A stretch of 64,000 nt of DNA from Chionis minor (lineage: Eukaryota > Chordata > Aves > Charadriiformes > Chionididae), in assembly GCA_013398295.1 (NCBI GenBank), contig VZSF01009037.1:130469-194468 (forward strand), read 5' to 3'. The notes beneath the pieces were generated by a model that was not told where the DNA came from, made no database searches, and saw only the letters and a program-made list of their open reading frames with translations. This document shows, in pieces, positions 1-16,349 of the stretch. Both the position numbers and the translations under genes were made by a program. Position 1 is the stretch's first letter. The number at the start of each line of letters is the position of its first letter.

Positions 1-3000
1 TAAGATGATATCCTTGTGCAACAGCATGAATCAAAGCAAGCAATGATTGAGGTTGCTAGTGAGGGGACTTTTGGTGGTGCAAAATCTATTACTGAGGGAA
101 GAAAGTAGCAAAAATCCTTACATTGCCAACTTTCAAAAGCCTGGACTGAACAGAGGGCATTGCACTTCAGTGGACAACCTGCACTGGCTGCAAGACTAAG
201 GTGGAAGAATAAGAAACTGGGAGACAGACTCACCAATGAAGTAGAGTTCCAGCGATGTATCAAGTGGCATCCCTCACCTTAGGGCAGGCTTGAATTCTAA
301 AAATAAAACTACAAACTAGACAAAAAAACATATCTCCATTTGAGTTTGAATGACAACCACCTCAGGACCTTCATCTTCATGCAGAACCAAGTTAATCACA
401 TCCTTCGTGATTTTCTGCCTTCCTTTCCTTCCTTTTCCCAGATGTTTCAGAGATCTGGGGAGACATTTCCTAAGTCAGAGGCAGCGGTTAGATGACTGAT
501 CCCCTTTTAAAGTCACATGGAAGTTTAGTGCCAAACTTTCCCAATACTTAAAAAAAATGCTTTACTTGAGCTTCCTCAAATTACAGCAGAGTTCATGTTT
601 TGTTTCAGGTCTGTTAAATTAGAACACAAGGTTTGACATAAAGATGCACCATTGGTTCAAAGGGCGAGGTATAAATGATAATAATGCATCCATCAAAACA
701 ATTTAGGTCAGAAGCCATACTGTATGGCTCCACCTCTCATATGTCCTATGAAATTCAGTTAATTCCTGTCAATGACAGTTTTGCTGGCAGGAGTACTGCA
801 AAATTAACATGTATTTCTGCAAAAGGAAGAAAAAATTATTGTTGCTATTTTTTCCGAAAACTGCAAATAGTTCTTCCTTTGCATAAGAAAAATCTGTGAT
901 TACGTAGCTATGTATAAAAATCTATTTTTATGTAATCAACTGCACATTTTACAAGATACCCTCACATTTAAAATTGTACTGATTTTTTTTCAGTTCTTTT
1001 TCTTCTGGAAAGAAAAATGTCCATTTAAATGTGCCTATCTTCTCCCTTTTCAAGATAAAAAGAAAAAAGAAAGCCAATGTTGTAGACAATTGGGCCATCA
1101 AAGGATTACTGCTTAAAACAAATTCAGACTTCTCTTCGTTCTGTTTCATTAAAATGGGATATAAGAGCAGGTTTTATAAAATCTTCCATTTTGGGGGGAA
1201 AAACAAGCTGCAAAGAAATTTGTTTTCTGCACAAAGGAATGTTTGGATGAAGATCAAATTTGAACTGAAAGAAATAATATGTCTCATAAGGAAATTAATC
1301 AATCCAAGAACAGCAAAAAAATGTTTAATCACAGAAGCAGAAAATGTTTAATCACACAGGCAATCTAGATAAGTTATAAAACATGATTTCTCTAGATATT
1401 TATCTAATGAGTATGTGCTTTCCCTCAGCTAGCAAACTGAAGAGGTGATATGATTTTGCAAGATCTCTAACTCCCGCATGAGCATCTGAGTTGAAATGTT
1501 AACCTCAATTAGACAATTGGGAATTTTACCATTGATTCCATAAACCAGTTTTTTACAGGAACCCAGTCTAATTTCCATGCAATATGTTAACGCCGCTCTA
1601 AGCTTCTGTCCTGAAGGAGGAGGAGTAGGAAGAAAGAAAAGATAACCATAGACATTTTATCCTTGAGAAAACCTGAAAGCTTAATGGAAACTTTTTACCA
1701 AAACCTTCATGTTTAATGTTTTTTAAAAAACCTGTGGTTTTGAAAAGCCTGGCAGTCTCAGGTGGTGCTGATATTTTTATAATTTAAATAAAAAAAAACA
1801 AACCAGCCAAAAAAGAACTTCTGTATCAATGTGGATTCTCATTCATATGACTATGAAAGGTAAATGCTGCATGTAGATTCGCTATCAGAGAGTGTTCAAA
1901 GAGAAAGTTTTGGCAGAGTTAGGGAAATGCACGTGTATGTGCGTTGCCAGACAGCTATAAATACCAGATCTATGGAGTGCAAAGGACTGGAGGACAAAGG
2001 CACAAAGACTGGATAATTTATAGCAGAGAGCACTGTAAAGTACTTTTAAAAATGAGAAAAAATTTGTTAGCATTCAGCAAATGTGAAATTCATGAAGGGA
2101 GTTCTATCAAAGAGATTAGCCAAGGCACAGCGGAAAGAGTAATTTTATAAATAAACCCAGTGGAAAATGTTTTCTTGTTGTGTAAAAATGTTCCATTGGA
2201 TTTAAATTATTTGAAATTATATATTAATGAAAGTAAAATACTTCAGTGACGCAGGAGTTTTCAGATGGAAAGTACTTAAAGATTAAAACAGTTTTCCTCA
2301 CAGAAATTTATGGAAGGCCAAGCTACTTTGTGTTCTCCATCAAGAAATGAGGGTTGTCAGCACTTTTCAGGAAAATAGAGGTACATGGTTTGTATCTGAG
2401 AAATACTTGCAGCCCTTGGTTGGGAGAGGGACCCTCCATTGTGTGAGAAGGGAGTTGAAGCAGGACAGCTCCAAATTGCATTGAATCTAGGGCTGGACAG
2501 GAGAGAAAATAATAGACATATGTTTCCTAAAGTGAGATTTTTTTAAACAATTTTTAAATGTGGCTGTCTAAATGTAGGTGCCAAGTCTTTCATAGCTGTG
2601 TAGTCTCCTTTTATAGCCAAAAGAGAGAGGTACCTCTAGTGGATCAATCAGTACACCTAATTTATCACCCATCTGGAATGATCTGTCTTCTGAATATGTC
2701 TTCTGAGTATACCTTTTCCTGTTTCAGAGACAGGCAAAAAAAAAATAAATTGAAACTCTAACTTTCAAGTGGTAAGAATCAGGTAAGAGAGTCCCCTCCA
2801 ATATCCCTGCGTGTACATATCACTTCTTTTACAAATTCTTTTGGGATTGGCTTGGAGGAGACTTTAATCAGTGTATTAATTTGTGAAGAGCAAAGCTTCC
2901 TCCATATGAAGCAGGGAGAAGAGTTCAGCAGTTGGATCTACAATTCAGTTTTGTCTGGTCTTTATGGTCCTCTCTGCTGTTATTTTGGGCATCTCTCAGG

Positions 3001-5250
3001 GAAACCTTCTAAAGTTAATGTTCTGTAACTTAGTGATGTGGTATAAGACATCATCCACAAAATTCTATATTACAGAGCTCAAACTGATTTTTAAAGAAGA
3101 AAATACTGTGCATGTTAAGTAAGCTAATTCAATTCCATTTTCCATTCAATAGGCAAAAAACACACTATCACTTTCCACTATTGTTTCAGGAATTGACTTT
3201 GAGCAGAAATAGTCTTTTAAAGATAATTCACAAAAATTCTTTCTGTAAACTTAATTATTAATTAAAAAAATGGAGCAACTTTGTGTCTTGCTTTGCAGTA
3301 TGTGCTCACATCTGCCCTTGCACAAACAAAACTGCATTTCCCAAATTACCGTTTGATCTAGCACATTGAACCAAGGTTTTCCTTGTTCCTAGGAGAGTTA
3401 TTTTACGTAAGATGGCAAGTCATTTATAGAGTAGTAGAAGTAACCCATTGTCGTGGGTTAAATGTAGAAGACACTCATGAATTTTCTGTGCCTCAAGTTT
3501 GATGGATCCATCTGTTGATCTCCAGATAAATACTCCTGCACACTCTTTAGTATGTGCTTAATTTTAGTCATGCAACCAGACACACTGACCTTTAGGATAA
3601 GTACTTACATGTTTTTAGGGTTCCAGAATTTACTATAGAATCACAAGATAAACGTCCATTAGGTATAACGTTTATTCACATTGGTGTACCACTCAAAAGC
3701 CACAGCTGAGACAGTTGGACCATTGTGTTTTTACAGACATCTGATAGGATACTGGCCTTCCTGTCAAGTGCTTACAGTCCAAGATAGACCAGACAGTTGA
3801 AACATTGAGAACTGAGACATGGGAATGTGTAGTGATTTGCTCCAGAGTATGAATTTAGTTTCAGAATTTCAGTGCCCAACGTACCAGACTTCTTATTATG
3901 CATTTACATCACAGGAGGATAAACGTATGAGAGGAATAAATAGAGATGGTAACATTTTTGATTCTTTTTTTTTTTAACTGGAAAGATCTTAATTTAGTCT
4001 CTTGTTCACCTCTGTCATTAATACTGTATTAAATTGTAGAGCAATAAACTGATTTCAGTTAAAGTAACGATGTGATATTGCTTCCAGTTGTAATGCTTTA
4101 GTCATGATGCTATACAAAATATAATGCATGCCTCAAGAACACAGGGGAGGATAATTCTTTTACTTGAAGAAGTTTGTGATCAAAAGGCAAAGGTAGATGA
4201 TGATTTAGAGGGTGCAGGGTCTGTAAATAGCAAATGATTAGCGTTGTGATGGGTGCTTGTTTCATTACACACAAAAGATCTAACAATATAATTTGTAAGA
4301 AACTCCTTGTTTCCCTTTTCCCCTTTTTTTGCATAGCAATATTTAGAAATATCCTTTTCTATTCAAGACAATTCTTAAGATAGTAGTAACATGGTTCTAA
4401 TACATCTATAATGTTTTTCATCTACCCACTGTATGTAATACTGTTTTCTCTTTTATAATCCTATCTGCCGTCTTATATCAGTGGTTTAATTCATGAAGGT
4501 ACCTCATTAAGTTGGTCTCAGTGCTGGGATTTTTTCTTAATGCAACAGCATAATTTAGTATAAAAACAGCAGTTTCAAACACAACCCAGAGGAAGAGCAT
4601 ATTTGTATCAAATTTGTACTGGATTTGGGTGCAAGATAGTTGAAAGCTGCATGGGGATGAATTTAGATCACTTGTCTTGTAATTCTAGAGCCCTGACTGG
4701 CCTTGTGTCCTCTTCCAGGAGGTGGAGGTCAGTGCAGTGGTCAGGAGGAGGTGGGTCAGGGAGCACAGAGGAGAAAGAGAGTGTAGGGATGTTCTGTCCA
4801 AAATGAACAGAAATGTGTTTTGACATTTTAACAGGAAAGTCTAATCTCAAAGCTGTTTTAAAAATATTACTTAATCTCATCTCAAGTGTTGGAGCTTTCA
4901 CACATGTAAGTTGATAAATCATTTCACCTCGGGAGGCAGATCCTTAGTTAGATTAAATGATTCTCCCTTCTGTGCTTCATCTCACTTGTAGAGCTTGCAT
5001 CTCCATATGGCTAGGCTGTTCCTCTTGGAAGGAGTTCTTTAGGTGGAGAAAATTTGCCCAGTACTTTTACATCAGTGCTGGCAAATGCAGGTGCACAGCA
5101 GCTGAACAAAATAGAAAGTATATGACTGTGATCCGTGAGGACATGGATCACTGACTGCATTGCAGGCACATCTCGAATGAAAGCCTTCATATACTATTGT
5201 GGTGGCAAGGAAATGTAACTCCTCGTATATATTTCTGAAATGTATTGCTG
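1..5250. other. unique intronic sequence, nothing recognised
   Basis: AT-rich, with homopolymer runs such as the T run near 3965-3976. The reading frames here are short, rich in Cys/Phe/Leu/Ser and have no recognisable domain. I see no repeat family, RNA gene or conserved motif I can name. Confidence 0.6.
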
Positions 5251-5254
5251 TCTG

Positions 5255-5720
5255 TAGTTTACCAGGTGTTTTGGCTTTCTGTGGACAGGTTTTGGTTGGG
5301 GGTCAGCGGTGGGGGTGGCCTCTGTGAGAAGACAACAGGGGCCAACCCCATGTTGGACAGAGCCATTTTTCAATCAGCTCCAAAATGGACCCACTGCTGG
5401 CCAAAGCTGAGCCAGTCAGCGACACCGGGGTGCCTCTGTGATACCATATTTAAAGATGGGTAAAAAACACTGCATAGGAGCAAAGAGAGGAGTGAGAAAA
5501 TGTGAGAGAAAACCACCTGCAGACACCAAGGTCATTGAAGAAGGAGGGGGAGGAGGTGCTGCAGGTTCCAGAGCAGAGATTCCCCTGTGGGCCATGGAGA
5601 AGACCACAGTGACGCAGGTTGTCACCCTGCAGCCCATGGAGGACTATGGCGGAGCACATACCTACTCTGCAGCCCGTGGACCCAGACCAGCTGTGCTCTG
5701 CTTATCAGACTTCATTTTGT
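5255..5720 (+). mobile_element. avian LTR-like interspersed repeat (partial)
   Basis: The segment has features I associate with a widespread avian retroviral-type LTR. These are a GTGAGAAGACA motif near 5325, then CCACTGCTGGCCAAAGCTGAG at 5391-5411, a CATATTTAAAG TATA-like box near 5446, a GAGAGAAAACCACCTGCAGAC stretch near 5503, and a GC-rich region with recurring CTGCAGCCC(A/G)TGG units at about 5630-5680. The usual series of further CTGCAGCCC units and the 3' end seem missing, because the match stops near 5710. Reading frames across it are accidental. No internal retroviral gene is present, so this is a solo or partial LTR. The family name and exact edges are not determined. Confidence 0.6.
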
Positions 5721-5805
5721 AAATATATGGTTAGGGTGGTGTTTTATTTGTTGTATTGTTTGTATAAAACTTTTGGGTGTGATGAAATTATAAAGCAAGA
5801 CCAGT

Positions 5806-5862
5806 ATCATGTAAATATGTATGCAGGTATGTATGTGGATGCGTATTTGTACATACGCATTT
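5806..5862. repeat. degenerate (TATG/GTAT)n microsatellite
   Basis: Imperfect runs of TATG and related tetramers (atgtatgcaggtatgtatgt and so on) follow about 90 bases after the LTR-like repeat. Confidence 0.55.
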
Positions 5863-6506
5863 CTCACAAACTTTCACTTGACCTTTTTGTGTTGTTTTCA
5901 TGGTTATGAATACAGTTGTGTTTGGACTCTGACTTCCCCTGTGCCTATTTAGAGGATTTAAAATATATGGGTATAACTTGTGGAAATCAGTGAGTAAGAA
6001 GAAGTTGGTTTTTTTTTCTTGTTGTTTTTCAAGAAAAGGTTTGTGTTTAAAGTGTGGGACTTGTCTTTACAACAATAATAGGGATTTGGGGAAGTCTTTC
6101 TCTCATAGGGAAAGAAGACCGCATGTGGCTTGGCTGTGTGTCTCAGTAAACTCTACAGTGTACAATTTTTGCCATTTATGATTTCCCACGAGTCACCTAT
6201 TCTTTTAAAGTGATAGTACTATCAAATAGCTCAATCTGCTAGAGTGTAACATATTTAATTCATATTACAGCTTCTGCAGTTGCATTATCTTGGATATTTA
6301 AGGTGCATTGGAATGTCTTCTCTGGAGTCTGACCTCCACGCTCATTTTGTCTTTGGTGAGACCAATGGCATTGCAAAATTTGCAGGAGAAAATCGTATGT
6401 CTAATACTGGAATTAAGTTGTCAACTATGAAGAGATACCTGGTTTAAAGGCAAATTATTGTTCAATATATTTCAAAATATACTTATCACTTTCAAAATAT
6501 ACACAT

Positions 6507-6531
6507 CAAGTACACTTATCAAGTGTACTTG
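6507..6531. repeat. perfect 9-bp inverted repeat
   Basis: CAAGTACAC at 6507-6515 and GTGTACTTG at 6523-6531 are exact reverse complements separated by 7 bases. The surrounding 70 bases are AT-rich and contain partly repeated words (acttatca, caaaatatac). Confidence 0.7.
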
Positions 6532-7559
6532 TCACTGCTTTATATTTATGGAGGAAAAAATCTTGAACAAAATTTTCTTAGAATGCTAATATGAGACTGT
6601 GTTTTACCAAGCATAATTTAGTGCATTTATAATAACTAAAATGCCTGTAGAGTTGAAAGAGAAATAGATAAAGAATTGGGAAATCCAGGTAGTCATGTTT
6701 GCCTGGAGGCAGTGAGTCAGAATGCAAATCCTCGTGGCTTTGCTGATTTTTGTGGTTGCTGCTGATTACTGTAAAATTGATTCAGTAGCATTGCAGCATC
6801 TCTGCATATGTTTAAGCCTAATCTCCATAGTGTCACAGGCATTTTTCCTCTCTGTGGGTATTGTACTGAGTAAGAAAAAATTCTCATAACCTTCATTTCA
6901 GCATCTTTTCTTATCAGGGAGCAAAGGACACTATTCAGTAACTTCCCAGTCTTGATCTTGAGTATAGTAGCACAAGTTTTCTTGGATTGGTTTTTTCAGG
7001 ACTTTAGTGACAGTCAGATAATGGGTTACTGTATTTGGATCTAGGTGGTGGCAAGGATAGTTTGCTTTGAAAATGTGAAGAATTATTATTCTGTTATTTT
7101 TAGTTAAAAGTATTTAGGCTCATATCATGTTATTTAATGGAATTTGAAGTTTGACTTTTTTTTCTTTTTTTTTCCTCTCTTTTTTTCCCTCCATCCTGAA
7201 AGTGAACTTGAGCTTCGGCTCCACTCAGTGTCAATTTCTCAGCTTGACACTGATTTCTTGAATTTTTCATCATGTCGAATCCTACTGTATGGACCATGTA
7301 TTATGAAAAGTACCTTTTGCCCATGTATAACTGCAAAGAAGTAAGGCAGTGCAGGGCCTTAACAAGGGTTTTCTCTAAACAGAAGACACATTAAGTAACT
7401 ACCACTTAGATACACAAGGTTTACATTCAACTATTTCCGTTGGCAAAGTTAACTGTACTGTGTTTGAAAATAGAGGAGGCCTGCCATTTCCTCACAGAAA
7501 CACTTGTAAAACACTGAGAAATCCCTTTGCAGTGGAAAGTGACATGCAGGATGTGACTC

Positions 7560-9010
7560 CAGAACTGAATGAATGATTATACAAGAAAGATATAAGAAAC
7601 AAGTGTTTAAAAAGGGTTATTAGTAAGAAAGATTGTGTTGAAGAAATTGGGAGGTATAGAGGACATTTGTTGCAGAAACGAGAGCTTATGTTAGGACTGC
7701 CAGTGAAAACTGAAACTTGCGAAGGACATTAAAAAAACAGTAGAAGGTCATGTACATCTTTAAACACAAAGACAGGAAATAGAAAAATAATTGAAGCTGT
7801 TATGTGTACGATGATGGGACAGAGAAACAGGAAAATCTGGTTAGAGATGTAAAACTAATAGATACTTCACATTGATTTTCACTCAGGGAGGACATTGACC
7901 TTAAAAAGAAGTGTGATGGCTAATGGGAATAGGGAAATCACCTCTTTCTTCTGTGGTTCTTAAAGAATTGGTTTACTGAAGGACAGATGCAATAACAAGT
8001 GCTTCTTAACAGAGCTGTTAAATGAATTGTGATATGTATGACCAGTGAATAGGAAATATAATACCTATTTTTAAAGGGGAGCATAGAATCTGGCAGCCAT
8101 GGACCTAGCAGCTTAACATCAATGGTCTGTGAGGTTATAGAACAGATTTTGATGGAAAGAAAACTTCAAAATGTGGCTATAGATAGAAAATTGCATAAAA
8201 TACAACCAGCAGTTATTAAGGTAGAAAGTATGGGATTAATCCATGTCTTCCAATTACCCAGAGAATGAAGTAAAATAGACATCCTCCTAGGAGAAGTGAT
8301 TTATGAAAATAGAGACAAGCAGGAGAGTTAAAAGGTAGGCGTGAAACTAAGGGGAAGATGGCAACAAAGGCTGGTAGAAGGGGGGTACCACACTGGAGAA
8401 ACATACCTACAGGAGGACGATACTAAAAGACTGATTTTACAGAAGACACAGAGTTAAAAAGTCAGAGTACCCTGATGGAATTTGCTGGTGAGGTAGATAC
8501 AGACATCGATAGAAGTTCAGAGCAGGCTAAGAATATAATGCCTAAGTAAATAATTTTGAGGAGTACAGTAATGGATGTGACATAATAGAAAACGAATAAT
8601 AGTGACTAATAAAAATATTATGCTATAAGCAGAAACTCATAATTTGGAAATGGCTCAGAAGGAAGAAGGAGCAGAATTTTGATCCTGCGATGATCATTAG
8701 CCATCACTGAGGTGCAGATTTAGGAAAACGCAATGTCATCTTAGGATATATCGGCAGAAGTATTTTACAGTAGGGATAGGGAAGTAATGTAAAAAGAAGC
8801 AGAAAGACTTCAACTGAAATTCTAAACATGTTGGTCATCTGTGTTCAGGAAAGATGAGGTGAAACTGGGAAAAGCACAGAACAGCACTTTTTAGGATGAT
8901 TAATGGAATGGCAAGCCAGTCATTTGATGGGTCTAGGAGAACACATATTGTATGGTCCAGCAAACACTATGAGGGTTTGTAAGAGTGGTGTGTCAACGAA
9001 TTGAAGGGGA
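7560..9010 (+). mobile_element. ancient, heavily decayed CR1/L3-type LINE
   Basis: This resembles the reverse-transcriptase half of an old CR1/L3-like LINE in the + direction, with stops in all frames. Recognisable blocks in the expected order are: near 8096-8165 a block like the CR1 'YRPVSLTS...' to 'MERKL' region (cctagcagcttaacatcaat, then gttatagaacagattttga); near 8470-8500 a 'FADDT/FAGE'-like block (gatggaatttgctggtgagg); near 8725-8790 the 'GCI.RSI..R.REV' block (catcttaggatatatcggca, then tagggaagtaatg); and near 8845-8935 the 'KKDE..LEKVQ.R.TR.I.GM' block. Edges are uncertain and the 5' part is the weakest. The identity rests on remembered consensus patterns, not an alignment. It is far more diverged than the other CR1 copies, consistent with insertion before modern bird radiations. 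Confidence 0.55.
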
Positions 9011-9014
9011 ATTT

Positions 9015-10390
9015 AGGGGAAGGAAGAAAGCTTTTTAAAAATCTTTATATATATTCTGGTTATGAAAATCCTTAGGTTGGGGGCTGTAACAGCGGGGCAG
9101 AACATAAAATCACAGAATTGCCCTCAGGCCACTTTTCAGTTCTGGTCTCAGAACTGAATAAATCACCCAGCTCAAAGGAGAAAAATGCACAACTTGTATT
9201 TTTTGCTCTTTATGCAGTAAATGTAATGTGAAAGAACTAAAGCTGGACTGGTTTGAATCAGCCCATTTGCTAAGTGTGTATGCTGAACCCTGACTGTGCC
9301 ACTCTTACAGGATGACTGAGACCTCCAGGCTAGAAGACAGGAGGACATCATCTAGTTAAAAGGGTGTGACTTAGGTTTTCCCATATTTAGGCTACATGTA
9401 AGAGTGGGTTGCGAGGAGAGAGGGTCTTGAACAGGAGAGCATAGGAAATACATACTTTTAGGAGCAAATGAATATGATGATCCCCTAACTGACTGTTCCT
9501 TTTCCTTTTTCTGTGCTTCTGGGATAGGTAATGGTCACAGCGTTTCCAATAAGTTGTTTTGTACTTCAAAAAAAGTAGAATTTTTTTCATTGGACCCTTT
9601 ATGAGTTGCTTGAAAGGCAGTATTTTCTCAAGAAAATACCCTTATGCTTGCTTTTGCATACATAGATCAGTAAAGCCCTTATCCAGTCTGCTGAAATCAA
9701 TAAAAGTCTTTCTCTATGTCTTAAATGAGTCCAAAAGCAAATCAAAACTCAGAATATATGTTCAGGTCATTTGTTTTCTGGTTTTGAGGTTGACACAGAA
9801 TAGAAATTAAAGGTTTGGGGCAAAAGTCTGATCATATTGACTTACTATGTTTTCCTTCAGCTGCTGTCTTAAAGTCGAGGTTTTTCATGAAGCAAGTTTT
9901 TACTCAGTGTCTGTAGCAGAGTTCTGATGTAGCACAAGGGCTCCCTGCTTAAAAGGGAGTGAAAGTTCTACATTGTTACAATGCAAAATGTCCAAATTTC
10001 ATTTATGCGGTCAGTCACATTTTTTTAAATAGTTTTTGCATTTTAAAATATGAACAGTTTTCTGTTTAAGGTAATGGAAATGATCAATGCCTGATAATAT
10101 GCAGAGCTATGGTAAAAAACAGCATATGCCGACTTTTCACTAGTGTGCAGAAGTGCAAGTTATTTATTTTATATTTTATTTTAGAGTAGAAACACTACAG
10201 ATACTGTAATGTTCTATGAATAGGATCCGAAAGTGACAAAATGTTATTGAGCTATTTATTTATTGGTTTCCAGAATGAAACATATGTGAAAATTATGTAT
10301 GGTTAAATATAGGCAGAAATGGAAATCTTCAAATTAAAAATTTGAGGATAATGGAATGTGTAAGTATGTGTTTACAGACTTTTGTCACTA
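9015..10390. other. unique intronic sequence upstream of the exon
   Basis: AT-rich, no recognised gene. The last few hundred bases before the exon are A/T rich (for example tatttattttatattttattttag near 10160), with no repeat family I recognise. Confidence 0.5.
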
Positions 10391-14070
<3,680 letters not shown>

Positions 14071-14073
14071 GAA

Positions 14074-14285
14074 CAGAATCATTTAGGTTGGAAAAGACCC
14101 TTAAGATCATCGAGTCCAACTGTTAACCTAACAGTGCAAACTCGACCACTAAACCGTGTCCCTAAGCCCCGTGTCTACATGTCTTTTAAACACCTCCAGG
14201 GATTGTGACTCAACCGCTTGCCTGGGCAGCCTGTTCCCATGGCTTGGCAGCCCTTTCTGTGAAGACATTTTTGTTAATACCTAAT
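14074..14285 (-). mobile_element. CR1 LINE 3' fragment
   Basis: The + strand reads as the reverse complement of a CR1 3' end: cagaatcatttaggttgga, then cccttaagatcatcgagtccaac, then 'cctccagggattgtgactc' and 'gggcagcctgttcccatgg'. The fragment is about 210 bp and encodes only the last few dozen codons of ORF2 plus the 3' UTR. The octamer tail is reduced to about one copy. Its relative orientation is opposite to the CR1 at 15535. Confidence 0.85.
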
Positions 14286-14289
14286 ATAG

Positions 14290-15530
14290 AATCGAGAGGT
14301 ACAAGAATTGAGTATACAAAAGGTTGGTGTTAGTTTTCCACATTGTGTGCAGTCTTACTGAGAGCCGGAATGGCTGAAGTTGCTAGTAAAACTTCAGGGA
14401 TTACCCAGAGCTAAGGGGTCCCAGGGTGGAGAGCAGTAGAGAGGCTGTGGAGCAGCATGGGACAGCAGGGAGGATGGCAGCCAGCAAGCTGGAAACTGCT
14501 GTCACAAAAGTTCAGCAGCCATTTGAATTCAGCTGTGTTTCCCAGAAAGTTTTCAGTCCCTGACTGTGACTAAAGAGCAGTAGCAGGAGGGGCAGATCTA
14601 CCAGCTGGCGCAGCAGTTGGCTCACCAGAGGCGAGGACTGTAAAACAGTTATCGTTGTCTAGAAATTAGGCATTGTGTGTGAGCCTGTTTATGTACCTTG
14701 TTGATGCGCTTCTTTTTCCCTTTGCTCCTTGTAATTACATATTGTTCATTAAACCAACTCAGTCATGGTTGCAGGTGAGGAAAATCAGCTTGCTGTGCAC
14801 AAGATAAATTTAATTTTCCCACATTTCTGGATAGTGTTTTTATAGCAACCCCTTTAAAGTTGAAACCATTCTGTTTTATGACAGTCTAAACCTGGCAGAA
14901 GGGTGACACAAGTCCTGATGGCCTGTTTGAATTAATTCTACAGTAATTGGAGTAGCAATCTCCAAGCTTTTGTCTTTGAAGACTTGTGGAGGATAGCTGA
15001 GTTCCAGATGTGTGGAGAAGGTAAAGAAAGCTACAGGAAATTTATAGTTCTCCCTCTTACTTTGAGGGAGATTATTTACAACCAGATTATCAGGCTAATC
15101 TAGTTTTCTCCTTTCACAGAGTAGCTGGCCCAGCAGTAAGCAGTAGGTTTGGTGTGTCCATGCTTTGTAACTCCAGTGATACTACTTCATGCCTGATACT
15201 GTCTGAGAAAAAATAGAAAGTAGAGATTCAGCTATAGCATGGTGTCTTGAAAATTAGAAACCATAGCCCCAAAATTGTTATTAATGCCATATTTTTAAAG
15301 TAAGAGGATGTCTCAGGTGAGGTGCAAGGGATTTGTCTTTGCTCTGGTCTAGTGAACGCCCAGTATGAAGTTGCATAATAGCATAGAGGATGGCTTTTGT
15401 GAGTACCCAGCCTGGCCAAGGTGAGAGTGATACAAGACAGGTTCAGAGTTCAGAGTGATCTTGCTAAATAGGTAGATCAAGAAGGTGAAATATGATAAAG
15501 GTGGTACAAAGGGTAAACTTCGTAGGGAAG
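14290..15530. other. intronic sequence between two CR1 copies
   Basis: No gene recognised. The part at about 14340-14760 is somewhat GC-richer and ends in ttgttcattaaaccaactc, which could be the tail of an old LTR, but I cannot support that further. The rest is AT-rich. Confidence 0.4.
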
Positions 15531-15534
15531 AATC

Positions 15535-16345
15535 AAAGACAGGCTGGAGAGTTGGGCAGAGAAAAACCTAATGAAATTCAACAAAAGGAAGTGCAGGGTC
15601 CTGCACCTGGGGAAGAATAACCCTGTGCCCCAGCACAGGTTAGGGGCTGACCTGCTGGAAAGCAGCTCTGCAGAGAGGGACCTGGGAGTCCTAGTGGACA
15701 ACAGGATGACCATGAGCCAGCAATGTGCCCTTGTGGCCAAGAAGGCCAATGGCATCCTGGGATGCATCAAGAGGAGTGTGGCCAGCAGGTGGAGGGAGGT
15801 CATCCTCTCCCTCTACTCTGCCCTGGCGAGGCCACATCTGGAGTCCTATGTCCAGTTCTGGGCTCCCTAGTTTAAGAAAGACAGGGAACTGCTGGAGAGA
15901 GTGCAGCGAAGGGCCACGAAGATGATTAGGGGGCTGGAACATCTTTCTTATGTGGAAAGTCTGAGGAAGTTGGGTCTTTGTAGTCTTGATAAGAGAAGGC
16001 TGAGGATCTCATCAATGTTTACAAATACTCAAAGGGAGGGTGCCAGAAGGAGGGGGCCAGTCTTTTTTCAGTGGAGCCCAGTGACAGGACAAGAGGTAAT
16101 GGGCACAAACTTGAATATAGGAAGTTCCATCTGAGCATGAGGAGGACCTTCTTTCCTTTGAGGGTGGCAGAGCACTGGAACAGGCTGCCCAGAGAGGTGG
16201 TGGAGTCTCCAACTCTGGAGACATTCAAAACCCTCCTGGACACCATCCTGTGCAACCTGCTGTAGGGGGAGCTGATCTGGCAGGGGGGCTGGACCAGATG
16301 ATCTCTAGAGGTCCCTTCCTACCCTTAACGTTCTGTGATTCTGTA
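15535..16345 (+). mobile_element. CR1 LINE, 5'-truncated, 3' end of ORF2 and tail
   Basis: CR1 retrotransposon truncated at its 5' end, as usual for the family. It keeps the C-terminal part of the ORF2 protein after the reverse-transcriptase active site: [39 protein letters not shown] and [14 protein letters not shown]. The frame is broken by a TAG at 15868-15870 after the WAP motif, where the family normally has Gln. A shift then occurs between about 16005 and 16070, after which the last domain ([17 protein letters not shown]) continues in another frame to its natural stop at 16263-16265. About 80 bases of 3' UTR follow and end in the octamer-like tail gttctgtgattctgta at 16330-16345. It cannot make an active protein. 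Confidence 0.93.
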
Positions 16346-16349
16346 AGTC

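Larger units (their letters stand above)
5725..7555. other. unique intronic sequence
   Basis: AT-rich sequence without a recognised gene. It holds the tetramer microsatellite at 5806-5862, a perfect 9-bp hairpin at 6507-6531 and a T-rich tract at 7155-7190. I recognise nothing else. Confidence 0.55.

Noticed and set aside
5438..5722. 94-codon + strand frame with a Gly run
   Set aside because: It lies in the LTR-like repeat; the apparent repeats come from the CTGCAGCCC units, and overlapping frames exist on both strands.
14340..14770. Possible old LTR ending in attaaaccaactc
   Set aside because: Only the tail is suggestive; I found no start, TATA box or duplication to support it.
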